In this document: one piece after another, positions 19,229 to 27,473 of the stretch | Layout of the letters: the number at the start of each line of letters is the position of its first letter | Numbering within the stretch: the first letter of the stretch is position 1 | NCBI GenBank assembly: GCA_001310555.1 | Contig: BAXO01000052.1 | Location: 1 to 40,088, forward strand | Source of the DNA: Bacillus sp. JCM 19058 | GTDB lineage: Bacteria; Bacillota; Bacilli; Bacillales_H; Bacillaceae_D | DNA length: 40,088 nt | Reading direction: 5' to 3' | Notes under the pieces: generated by a model | Database searches by the model: none | What the model saw: only the letters and a program-made list of their open reading frames with translations | What the model was told of the DNA's origin: nothing | Program-made: the position numbers and the translations under genes

Positions 19229-19485
19229 TCTTGGAAGCAGAGCATACTTGATTGCGTATCAGCAGTAACCTTAGACGCTACCCGCAAATTCATACGGTGA
19301 AAGCTCATATTTATGAATACGCTCAATTCCGGCAGTCTACTTACAATTAGCGATTCGCTGAACGGTGCTAAAGGCACTGGAGATTACGTGACAGACGAAT
19401 GTTTTCTGTCAGTTTACAAGGAGCGCTCTGTACTTCTACTAGTATAGCATATTGATAAAATATCCCAGGCAAAGGGTGTCTTTAC

Positions 19486-20672
19486 ATGCTAATTATAAAA
19501 AACGCTAAAATTATCACGCCAGAACGGGTGATAGAGGGTGAAATTTGTATTAAGGATGGGCAGATAGATCAAATCGCGACAAAGGATCAGATTCCTATAT
19601 CTCCTAATGAGCAGGTGATCGACGCAGAAGGGAATTATGTTTCTCCAGGCTTTATTGATATTCACACCCATGGGGGTGGGGGACATGACTTTATGGATGG
19701 CACAATGGAAGCTTGGTAAAGGGCTCAGCAGCGCACTTACCTTATGGTACTACTACGATCGTGCCGACTACTCTGACTAGCACAATGGAAAATCTACTTT
19801 CTACTTTGGAAAATATGAGAAAGTTAAAAAAATGAAAGCTATGTTGGACCACATATCCTAGGCTTACATCTAGAGGGACCTTATTTTGACTATGAACAGC
19901 GCGGGGCACAAGATGCCAAGTATGTACGTGATCCAGATCCGGCGGAATATATGGAAATACTAGCATATAGTGATGTGATCGTCAGATGGACGATTGCCCC
20001 AGAAAAAAAAGGGGGCATTAGAGCTAGCGAGAATATTACGAGAAAGAGGGATTATCTGCTCCATTGGACATAGCCAAGCTGTATATGAAGAGGTTGTCCA
20101 GGCGTTTGAAGCAGGATATAACCTTGTCACACACTTATATTCCGGTATGGCCATGGTACGGAGGATCAATGCTTATCGTTTTGCTGGCATAGTTGAGAGT
20201 GCTTATTTATTAGATGATATGTATGTAGAAGCGATTGGAGATGGCATCCACCTTCCCGCCAGTCTATTAAAATTAATTTATAAAATAAAAGGTCCTGACA
20301 GAATTTGTCTCGTTACCGATTCGATGAGAGCTACCGGTATGCCGGAAGGTCATTATATACTAGGGAATAAAGAAACAGGACAGGAAATCATTGTGGAAGA
20401 AGGTGTGGCGAAACTTAAAAACAGAGAATCATTTGCCGGAAGCGTTGCGACGGCAGATCGAGTCGTTAGAACGATGATGCAGCAAGCAGATATCCCGATT
20501 GATGAAGCGGTGAAAATGATGACAACTACACCAGCAAAAATAATGGGCATCGCCAATAAAAAAAGGGAGTATCTCAACAGGAAAAGACGCTGATCTCCTC
20601 ATTTTTGATTCCGATATTCGTATACAGAAAGTATTCGTCAGCGGTGATATAGTGTGGAGTAAAAATACATAA
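19486..20672 (+). pseudogene. NagA-like N-acetylglucosamine-6-phosphate deacetylase, frameshifted
   Basis: Amidohydrolase-superfamily protein, about 393 residues repaired. The ATG at 19486 follows AAAGGGTG. Motifs: GFIDIHTHGGGGHDFMDGT (HxH metal site), LGLHLEGPYF, TIAPE, CSIGHSQAVYEE, THLYSGMAMVRRINAYRFAG, EAIGDGIHLP and LVTDSMRATG (catalytic Asp). Classical NagA has THLFNAM where this has THLYSGM, so it belongs to a variant group. Breaks: near 19717 (TGGTAAAG), A run near 19830, near 19855, an AAAAAAAAGGGGG stretch near 20005, and an A run near 20559; the C-terminus after the last reads ISTGKDADLLIFDSDIRIQK and stops at 20672. It removes an N-acetyl group from an amino sugar in the family's known members. 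Confidence 0.83.
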
Positions 20673-20824
20673 TATCTGTTAGTTTGGCCTCGATGCGAAA
20701 ATACTATGTTGCACTTTGAAGACAGGAATTATGGGAGAACTCCCCCGCCATGGGTTGAGCAAGGCGTATACGAATGGTGGCGGTACTAAAGAAGTCATTT
20801 AGCTCCAATCGAACGAAACAAACG

Positions 20825-20850
20825 AAGGCAGTAGAAATACTGTCTTTTTT
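20825..20850 (+). terminator. Terminator downstream of the sugar cluster
   Basis: AAGGCAGTA (20825-20833) pairs with TACTGTCTT (20838-20846) around GAAA, followed by TTTT. It is the first good terminator after the LacI-importer-NagA gene string, which supports one long transcript. Confidence 0.75.
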
Positions 20851-20923
20851 GACATATGCTTTTCCCGTTCCTCAAATGATGAAAAAACGATGGGTTTAAC
20901 AGGACAAGAACATGCAATTACTT

Positions 20924-21232
20924 TTACAGAGGTAGACCTGCTGAAATATTTTTTTCTGGCATCTTAATTCCTTCAATTCCACCTACAATTTGTCCTTCAA
21001 AAGTAAAGAAGATAGCACGTTTAAAAACTTCCCTTCGTTAATGGCTAATATTTTTCCTAGTTCAATTGGCAGTCTAGTTTCCTAATACTCTTCTCGAATT
21101 TCACCTACTTCGACTCTTCTAACCGGAAAGTACCAATGCCCTCATGATAAGAGCTTTCAATAATACTTTCCAAAGTTAGAGTACGGTTACATTGACTGAT
21201 TATTTTAAAAGACTTAAAATTAGGTTAACATT
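20924..21232 (-). pseudogene. Decayed or frameshifted small reverse-strand gene, unknown family
   Basis: Reading the reverse strand and allowing shifts gives a continuous protein-like string: NFKSFKIISQCNRTLTLESI, then IESSYHEGIGTFR, VEVGEIREEY, TRLPIELGKILAINEGKFLK, RAIFFTFEGQIVGGIEGIKM and PEKNISAGLPL, ending at TAA 20926-20924. At least three frame changes are needed within about 300 nt, including A/T runs near 20947-20955. I do not recognise the family. The amino-acid composition is that of a real small cytoplasmic protein of about 95-100 residues. The start is uncertain. Confidence 0.45.
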
Positions 21233-21348
21233 TAATCTAATTAAATGGATTTCTTTAGAGAGGGTGTGACGCTTATGGCAGGTATATATATTGTTACTTG
21301 TTGCTATAAGTCTTTTGGAGTACAAAATGAGAGGATTGAATTATACCC

Positions 21349-21902
21349 TTGATAACAGGAAAGAAAATTGAATTGCGCCCCGTATCACTAGAGGATTTAA
21401 AAAAAACATATGACTGGAGAAATGATGAAGAAACTGCAAAACTAGAAGCTGGAGCAGGATATTATCGTCATAGTCATGTGCCTTTAGAAAAAAATTGAGG
21501 ATAGTTACAACAATGCAATTAAAAACATTGATAAAAACGTTGAAGGTGAATTTTCAATATATACCCTTGGTAAGAATCCCGTACACATTGGTTCAATAGG
21601 TTATCGTGAACTTAATATGGTATCGCGACGTTGTGTAGTTGGTATTGGAATAGGCGAAAAAAAATTATTGGAATAACGGATATGGAACAGATGCTTTAAA
21701 AACGTTTATCAACTATTTGTTTCAAACTGTAAATCTAAATCGTGTTCAGCTTGATACGTGGAGCGGTAACTTAAGAGCGATACGATCTTATGAAAAATGT
21801 GGTTTTCAAGTTGAAGGAAGCTTAAGGCAAGACGCTTATATAGATGGCAATTATTACGACACCGTTGTGATGGGTGTGTTGAGAGAAGATTTCCATTATT
21901 AA
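21349..21902 (+). pseudogene. GNAT-family N-acetyltransferase, frameshifted
   Basis: RimJ/RimL-like GNAT acetyltransferase, about 184 residues repaired. It begins at TTG 21349 (LITGKKIELRPVSLEDL); the ribosome site AGAGGA is rather distant, so the start is tentative. The acetyl-CoA-binding region YWNNGYGTDALKTFINYLF and the family motif NLRAIRSYEKCGFQVEGSLR are present. Breaks: one extra A in the 7-A run near 21488 (LEKIEDSYNN), and one extra A in the 8-A run near 21658 (GEKNYWNNGYG). A 25-codon ORF starting at ATG 21275 overlaps its start in another frame and could be a leader or chance. Acceptor substrate unknown. Confidence 0.8.
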
Positions 21903-21944
21903 CAGACGAGCGACATGGACACGTTAGAACATTTCATTAAAAAT

Positions 21945-21980
21945 AAAAAGAATGCGCCGTGACGTGGGGCATTCTTTTTA
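21945..21980 (+). terminator. Terminator after GNAT gene
   Basis: AAGAATGC and GCATTCTT (21949-21956 and 21969-21976) form the stem, with inner CC/GG pairs across a G-G mismatch, followed by TTT. Confidence 0.75.
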
Positions 21981-22212
21981 TTCATAAGTTGTATGAATTG
22001 TTTGTATTTAAGTAATAATGACGGCTAACGATCTGCTTAGCTCGTCATTCCTAAACCCACCTTATTCTCTCTCATGCTCCCACTCACGCTTAATTCGATA
22101 GATAATTTAGCGTAAGTATCGCTCGAGTTCCCATTCAATGTAATTGATGTTCGAGTTAGAGGTACTGTGACTTTGATGGTCGTATTCTGAAAATAAAAAG
22201 GGGGAAATGGAC

Positions 22213-23044
22213 ATGCCTGCGGAATTAGCAAATACGGCGACGTTGCATAACGGTGTTAAAATACCTTGGATCGGCCTTGGCGTTTTTCAAATGGAGGACG
22301 GTCATGAGGTACTCGATGCGGTGAAGACAGCACTCAAGCTAGGGTATCGTTCATTGATACGGCAGCGGCCTACAATAATGAAAAAGGGGTCGGAGAAGCA
22401 TGAAGGCGTCCGGAATTCCAAGACAGGAGCTTTTCGTTACGACGAAGCTTTGGAAGGAAGCTATGGGCTATGAATCAACTTTAGCTGCCTTTGAAGCAAG
22501 CATGCAAAAGCTTCAGCTCGAATACCTTGACCTTTATTTAATTCACTGGCCGGGGAAGGACAAATCGAAGTATAAGGCAACCTGGCGGGCATTTGAAAAG
22601 CTCTATCGGGACGGACGCATACGAGCGATTGGTGTTAGTAATTTTCACATTCCACACCTAGAGGAATTGATGGCTGATGCAACCATTCGGCCGATGGTTA
22701 ATCAAATTGAATTTCATCCCCATTTAACGCAAAAGCCGTTGCGTCAGTATTGTGAACGCTTTGGTATTCAGTATCAGGCCTGGTCTCCGCTAAAGCAAGG
22801 GCAATTGCTTGATGAGCCGACATTAATTGAGATCGGAAATAAGTATAATAAATCGGCCGCTCAAGTTATTTTGCGCTGGGACCTTCAGCATAAAGTCGTG
22901 ACCATTCCGAAATCAACGAATCTAAAACGAATCGAGGAGAATGCCGATATCTTTGATTTCCGCCTAACAGAACAAGAGATGGAGGCGATTGATCAGCTAG
23001 ACAGGGGAGAGCGGATCAGCATCAACCCCGATGATACGCTGTAG
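22213..23044 (+). pseudogene. Aldo/keto reductase (YvgN-like), frameshifted
   Basis: NADPH-dependent aldo/keto reductase, about 278 residues repaired. ATG 22213 is preferred to ATG 22207, which touches the AGGGGGAA ribosome site. Motifs: IPWIGLGVFQ near the start, IDTAAAYNNEKGVGEA (catalytic Asp and Tyr) across a lost base near 22352, a second lost base near 22399, TTKLW (catalytic Lys), LYLIHWP (catalytic His), IGVSNFHIPHLEEL, and the cofactor-binding IPKSTNLKRIEEN. It ends ISINPDDTL. Similar Bacillus enzymes reduce methylglyoxal and other aldehydes. Its stop lies only 6 nt from the stop of the convergent AraC gene. Confidence 0.87.
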
Positions 23045-23050
23045 CACCTT

Positions 23051-23889
23051 TTATTGCTTCCGGTAATCATTCGGTGTCATTCCAGTGTATTTTTTTTAAA
23101 TGTTCGATAAAAGTGAGGCATACTCTGATAGCCAGAATTTGCAGCAATGGTTTGAATTGTCTCATTGCTTTGCTTTAAAAGTTCCTTTGCCGCGATCATC
23201 CGTTTCGTTGTTAAATAATCGCTGACGGTCAGTCCAATCGCTTGTTTAAACATCCTGCTGAAATAGGTTGGGCTGACAGCGGCATTGGCTGCAAGACTTT
23301 CAAGTTCTATCGGCTTCTTTAAATTCTGCTCGATATAATTCAAACTTCCTTTCAGCCACTCTGGCTGCCTGCCAGAAGATACCTTCTTCAATTCGAGCCG
23401 GTTTAAGTAGAGTAGAATCAAATGCAAATAAAGGGCAAGCGCCTGCGCCCGATCAGGATGCTCACTTTCTTCCTCCTGCCACAATTCCTCGAGTAGCTCC
23501 TCTAGTTTCAAGCGGTGGGGAACTTCCAATCGATATCGATATTCTTTTTTTTCTCGCGCCTGGTTAAACAATTGCAAGAAGGTTTGGCCACTTGGAAAAG
23601 TATTAGAAACTAGATTCGGATTAAAAAAAAGGGCGGTTGACGTGACTCGTTCTTCTTTTCGTAAGTCGGAACGGTGAATCGTATTACCTGGTATTAAGAT
23701 TAAATCACCCGGTTCCAGCTCATAAAATGATTGATCGATGAAAAAGACCCCTTTACCTTGATATACATAAATCATCTCAAACCAATCGTGGAGATGATCA
23801 GGGAGCTCTTCGTTTCGTCCCTTAGTCATTTTATATACGATCGAAATAGGAATTTGGTTATTTTCCGTAAAGGTTTTCCGAATCGGCAC
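23051..23889 (-). pseudogene. AraC-family regulator with cupin domain, one C-terminal frameshift
   Basis: About 279 residues repaired. The N-terminal cupin sensor domain includes DWFEMIYVYQGKGVFFIDQS and GDLILIPGNTIHRSD; the C-terminal double helix-turn-helix is LESLAANAAVSPTYFSRMFK and IQTIAANSGYQSMPHFYRTF. It starts at GTG 23889 behind AAGGAGGGATG. An extra A in the 8-A run near 23092-23099 truncates the frame after FKKN; with seven A it ends FKKYTGMTPNDYRKQ at TAA 23053-23051, the usual AraC ending. It is divergent from the enolase-superfamily gene at 24041, which it probably regulates in response to a sugar or sugar acid. Confidence 0.9.
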
Positions 23890-24040
23890 GATCCATCCCT
23901 CCTTACAAGCGGTGATATGACAAAAAAAGCAACAAATACGCTATCATTCGTTATTTCTATACCTTAAATAGCATGCTAGGCTAATCATAGCACAAGATTT
24001 GCTTAGACTCTCAAAAAAAAGTTTGAAAGCGAGGAAAAAA

Positions 24041-25141
24041 ATGATGAAAATCACCAAGGTTGAAACGTATTTGCTTGATATTCCTTTAAAACAGAAAGCG
24101 ATTACAGATTCGCAAACAAAGCTTGAATCTGTCGAATTCGTAGCGGTACGTTTAGATACGGACGAAGGGATAAGCGGCTGGGGCTTTAACTGGAATTACA
24201 CGAAAGGAACTAGAGCTGTTCAAGCCATTATTGATGATACGTACGCACCGGTTCTCATTGGAGAGGATCCGCTTATGCATAAACATGTAATGAAAAAAAT
24301 GCATTATACGAATCATTTTATCGGTCAAGTTGGTGTTACACGAGTCGCCGCATGCGCGGTTAATTTCGCCTTATGGGATATTCGCTTGAAAGTCGCTAAC
24401 ATGCCCTTATGGAAGTATCTCGGACCAGCAAAAGATCGGGTGAAGGCCTATAACACGGACGGAGGCTGGCTGCAAACAACGACGGACGAACTCATTAAAG
24501 ATATGAACAATCTTGTAGAACGAGGGTTTGACGCTGTCAAAATGAAGCTTGGACTTCCTGATCCGCGAGAGGATTACGAACGGGTGAAGGCGGTACGAAA
24601 ATCTCTTCCCGCCAACATTAAGCTGATGGTCGATGTCAATACGGTTTGGGATTTAAAAACGGCTACCGTTTGGGGAAGGCGACTGGAAGAGTTTGATATT
24701 TACTGGCTGGAAGAGCCGATGAACCCATTTAACAAAAAGGATCACGCAACTCTTGCCGCCTCACTAGATGTACCGATTGCTGTTGGGGAAACTATTTATA
24801 CAAAATACGATTTCCGTGATTATATTGAGACAGGCGCTGTTGATATCGTTCAGGCAGATGCGACGAAGCTCTCTGGAATTGACGAATGGCTCGACGTCGC
24901 AGCCTTAGCCCGTTGTTATGATCTGGAAGTGATTCCTCATACGAACGTTCAGCAAAAATTGCACGTGCAGCTCGCAGCAGCATCAGCAAATGTGCCGATG
25001 GTCGAATGCTGTTATGAGTCGATCATGGATATTTGGGAGGATCCGATTCACGTTAAAAACGGCTATTATACCCTCCCGGAAGAGCCTGGATTAGGCTGTA
25101 AACTTACTGATGCTGTTCTGAAGGATTGTCGAATTGGCTAA
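24041..25141 (+). CDS. Mandelate racemase/muconate lactonizing enzyme-family protein
   Basis: Intact 366-residue enolase-superfamily enzyme starting at ATG 24041 behind GCGAGGA. It has the capping domain and a TIM-barrel with a full active site: Lys167 and Lys169 in VKMKLG, metal ligands Asp198 (VDVN), Glu224 (WLEEP) and Glu250 (VGE), and the Asp273/His300 dyad (QADATK, IPHTN). A KxK Lys plus a His-Asp dyad is the mandelate racemase subgroup arrangement, which suits acid-sugar dehydratases or epimerases acting at a carboxylate alpha-carbon. The exact substrate cannot be read from the sequence. Divergent from an AraC/cupin regulator, which probably controls it. Confidence 0.9.
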   Translation: MMKITKVETYLLDIPLKQKAITDSQTKLESVEFVAVRLDTDEGISGWGFNWNYTKGTRAVQAIIDDTYAPVLIGEDPLMHKHVMKKMHYTNHFIGQVGVTRVAACAVNFALWDIRLKVANMPLWKYLGPAKDRVKAYNTDGGWLQTTTDELIKDMNNLVERGFDAVKMKLGLPDPREDYERVKAVRKSLPANIKLMVDVNTVWDLKTATVWGRRLEEFDIYWLEEPMNPFNKKDHATLAASLDVPIAVGETIYTKYDFRDYIETGAVDIVQADATKLSGIDEWLDVAALARCYDLEVIPHTNVQQKLHVQLAAASANVPMVECCYESIMDIWEDPIHVKNGYYTLPEEPGLGCKLTDAVLKDCRIG

Positions 25142-25182
25142 TTTTTTTTCTTCGCGATAAGAGAGAAAAATTTTCACTGACG

Positions 25183-25191
25183 TGATATAAT
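25183..25191 (+). promoter_or_regulatory. Extended -10 promoter before aminotransferase gene
   Basis: TGATATAAT at 25183-25191 is an extended -10 box with a perfect TATAAT. No good -35 lies 16-18 nt upstream. It would give a leader of about 240 nt before the aminotransferase start. Confidence 0.5.
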
Positions 25192-25247
25192 CTCCCTGTA
25201 GAGGTTGTTCTTCATTCATTTTAGAACTCAGGGCGATTGAATGAAAA

Positions 25248-25300
25248 CATGACCACCGAGCAGAACGCCGTAGACACGGTGCTCTGTTCGGTCATTTTAT
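25248..25300 (+). promoter_or_regulatory. Long hairpin in aminotransferase leader
   Basis: ATGACC plus GAGCAG near 25249-25266 pair with CTGTTC plus GGTCAT near 25284-25296, with a short bulge and a 15-20-nt loop, followed by TTTTAT. This could be an attenuator. No T-box consensus sequence was found. The following 130 nt to 25430 encode hydrophobic stretches in two frames (LLMVAIIIILNKSQSKEK) and could hide a small frameshifted membrane ORF. Confidence 0.35.
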
Positions 25301-25441
25301 TAGGATGCTTCGGTCAGCTGTTCATCATTCACTCACGCAAAGTGTTCGTTGCTCTGTGGTTCTTTATTGAACACTCTTCTCATGGTTGCTATTATTATTA
25401 TCTTAAACAAGTCGCAGTCAAAAGAAAAAGGAGTGGAGAAG

Positions 25442-26515
25442 TTGAATGCAGAGAATTTGGAAATTATTAAGACTTATCAGCCAAAAGTAAAAGAGAATCC
25501 TGAGAATATTCCTTTTGGAACAGTATTTACAGATCACATGTTTAAAATGGAATATGCTCCGGTTAAAGGCTGGCACGATCCGAAAATTGTTCCTTATCAA
25601 CCAATCACTCTAGACCCGGCATCAACGATCTTTCATTACGGACAAACCGTATTTGAAGGGTTAAAAGCCTATCGGACAGAGGATGACAGAATTCTTTTAT
25701 TTAGGCCTTCTTTGAATTTTCAACGTCTGAACCGTTCTAGTGAACGCCTAAGTATTCCTGCTATTGATGAAGAGCTTGTGCTTTATTATTTAGCCGAGCT
25801 ACTCAAATTGGAGCACGATTGGGTGCCGTGTGAGCAAGGGACCTCGCTTTATATACGTCCTTTTATTATCGCAACAGAAAGAAGCTTAAGTGTTGCGCCT
25901 TCAAGAACGTATACGTTTATGATTATTCTTTCTCCTGTTGGTTCTTATTATCCAGAAGGTGTCCATCCGATCGGCATTCAGGTGGAGGATAACTATACGC
26001 GGGCTGTTCGGGGCGGAACCGGCACTGCCAAAACGGCGGGCAATTACTCAGCTGCCTATATCGCTCAGGAGAAGGCAACGGTTCATGGACACTCACAAGT
26101 TCTATGGCTGGACGGAGTCGAAAAAAAATATATAGAAGAAGTAGGGAGCATGAATGTTTTCTTCAAAATTTCAGGGAACATTGTTACGCCTGCCTTGAAC
26201 GGAAGCATTCTAGACGGCATTACACGTGCATCGATTATCGAATTGCTGAATAGCTGGGACATTCCTGTAGAGGAAAGGCAAATATCAATGGAAGAAGTGT
26301 ACCAAGCTTACGAAAACGGTGAACTGGAAGAAGCCTTCGGAACAGGGACGGCTGCCGTTATTTCGCCTATCGGTGTGATGCAATGGCAGCATAGAACAAT
26401 CGAAATAAACGATCGTCAAACGGGTGACCTGTCAAAGCGCTTGTATGATACGTTAACTGGCATTCAAACAGGCAAAAACCAAGACGAGTTTAACTGGACT
26501 TTGGAAATCGATTAA
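25442..26515 (+). CDS. ilvE: Branched-chain amino acid aminotransferase
   Basis: Intact fold-type IV PLP enzyme of 357 residues that interconverts leucine, isoleucine and valine with their 2-oxoacids. TTG 25442 lies 8 nt behind AAAAGGAG; longer in-frame starts have no ribosome site. Family motifs: STIFHYGQTVFEGLKAYR, SLYIRPFIIATE, GGTGTAKTAGNYSAAYIAQE, the PLP Lys229 in GVEKKYIEEVGSMN, and the phosphate-binding end LDGITRASIIELL plus FGTGTAAVISPIG. The length matches large-type bacterial BCATs (IlvK/YbgE of B. subtilis). Its own 8-A run at 26121-26128 is correct, which shows that not every long run was miscalled. Confidence 0.93.
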   Translation: MNAENLEIIKTYQPKVKENPENIPFGTVFTDHMFKMEYAPVKGWHDPKIVPYQPITLDPASTIFHYGQTVFEGLKAYRTEDDRILLFRPSLNFQRLNRSSERLSIPAIDEELVLYYLAELLKLEHDWVPCEQGTSLYIRPFIIATERSLSVAPSRTYTFMIILSPVGSYYPEGVHPIGIQVEDNYTRAVRGGTGTAKTAGNYSAAYIAQEKATVHGHSQVLWLDGVEKKYIEEVGSMNVFFKISGNIVTPALNGSILDGITRASIIELLNSWDIPVEERQISMEEVYQAYENGELEEAFGTGTAAVISPIGVMQWQHRTIEINDRQTGDLSKRLYDTLTGIQTGKNQDEFNWTLEID

Positions 26516-26520
26516 ATTTT

Positions 26521-26546
26521 ACCGCAGCGCATTGCTGCGGTCTTTT
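26521..26546 (+). terminator. Terminator after branched-chain aminotransferase
   Basis: ACCGCAGC (26521-26528) pairs perfectly with GCTGCGGT (26534-26541), followed by CTTTT. Confidence 0.8.
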
Positions 26547-26582
26547 AACTCGAACGAAATTGTTGGTAAGGGGGCTATCAAG

Positions 26583-26723
26583 ATGAAGCTATTTTCAAAA
26601 TGGTGGTTCTGGCTCATCCTCATTATTTTCGTCGCTATAAACCTGACCTTGGATCACTCAACGGATAACCAGCCTAGTGAAATTGAGCCTAACTTAAAGG
26701 AAGGCTCAATAAACACTCATTAA
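26583..26723 (+). CDS. Small single-span membrane protein (46 aa)
   Basis: ATG 26583 follows TAAGGGGG at 26567-26574. The protein MKLFSKWWFWLILIIFVAIN has an aromatic-rich hydrophobic helix, then a polar acidic tail (DHSTDNQPSEIEPNLKEGSI) ending in NTH. Either a signal-anchored peptide or a weak secretion signal without a lipobox. It lies between the aminotransferase terminator and the DinB gene. Family not recognised. Confidence 0.55.
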   Translation: MKLFSKWWFWLILIIFVAINLTLDHSTDNQPSEIEPNLKEGSINTH

Positions 26724-26881
26724 CCTCAAAACAGGCGGACAGAACTTAGTTAGTCGAAATAGTTGCTTGCGCCATGGCAAATAGCTATACTAGCTATAGT
26801 GCATTTTTATGCAGAGACTCCTGCTGAACAGGATTTAGTCTCACCGTGCACCGGAAAAATCGGTAAATGGAGGGAGCATAA

Positions 26882-27360
26882 ATGTTTCACAAAATTTCGG
26901 AGTTTATACAGGAATGGGAACGCGAAGCTGACCTGACCCAGCATGTGCTTGGGCGATTGACGGACGCGAAGCTATCCCAGCCTATTGCCGAAGGACATAA
27001 TACGCTCGGATGGTTAGGCTGGCACTTAGCGGTAAGCCTTCCAGCAGTCATTTCGACGACTGGCTCAACTATCGTATCCCCGGGAACCCAGGATGAGCAG
27101 CGGCAACTGCCAAAGAAATTGCCGAGGCTTATTTGTATGTCAGCACTCAAATTAAGCAAGCGGTTGAAAATGACTGGACCGATCAAGACTTAAACGATCG
27201 GGTTGACTTTTTCGGTCATCAACAAACAAAAGCTGGTGTTTTACGCTTTCTTATTTCTCACCAGATCCACCACCGCGGACAAATGACAGTACTGATGCGT
27301 CAGGCTGATCTTCGCGTTCCAGGAATATACGGTCCGACTCGAGAAGACCAAGAAGCGTAA
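26882..27360 (+). pseudogene. DinB-family protein, one frameshift
   Basis: Four-helix-bundle DinB/YfiT-like protein, about 159 residues repaired. ATG 26882 follows GGAGGGAG. Metal-ligand regions are LGWLGWHLAVSLP and ISHQIHHRGQMTVLMRQ, giving the family's three-His site. One C appears lost near 27100 (GAGCAGCGGCA), after which the frame reads ATAKEIAEAYLYVSTQIKQA. The C-terminus VPGIYGPTREDQEA is typical of this group in Bacillus. Members are thiol-dependent metal enzymes or stress proteins. The specific function is unknown. Confidence 0.87.
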
Positions 27361-27377
27361 AATGAATGAGTATTCGG

Positions 27378-27417
27378 GAATCCTGCGCCACAATTAAAAA
27401 TAAGCGGGATTCTTTTT
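27378..27417 (+). terminator. Terminator after DinB gene
   Basis: GAATCCTGC (27378-27386) pairs with GCGGGATTC (27404-27412; one G-T pair), followed by TTTTT. Confidence 0.7.
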
Positions 27418-27473
27418 CTATCGGTTGAGGGGCTACTTGATGACAAACTAAACAAGTAAGGAAGTTGAAGGGG

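Noticed and set aside
19081..19377. Reverse-strand 98-codon ORF across the NagB-like 3' end.
   Set aside because: Overlaps the NagB-like coding region and the hairpin; composition is that of an antisense shadow.
22037..22231. Reverse-strand ORF with a protein-like string (TIKVTVPLTRTSITLNGNSS) before the aldo/keto reductase.
   Set aside because: No ribosome site or sensible start, and it overlaps the leader of the forward gene. A relic cannot be excluded, but support is too thin.
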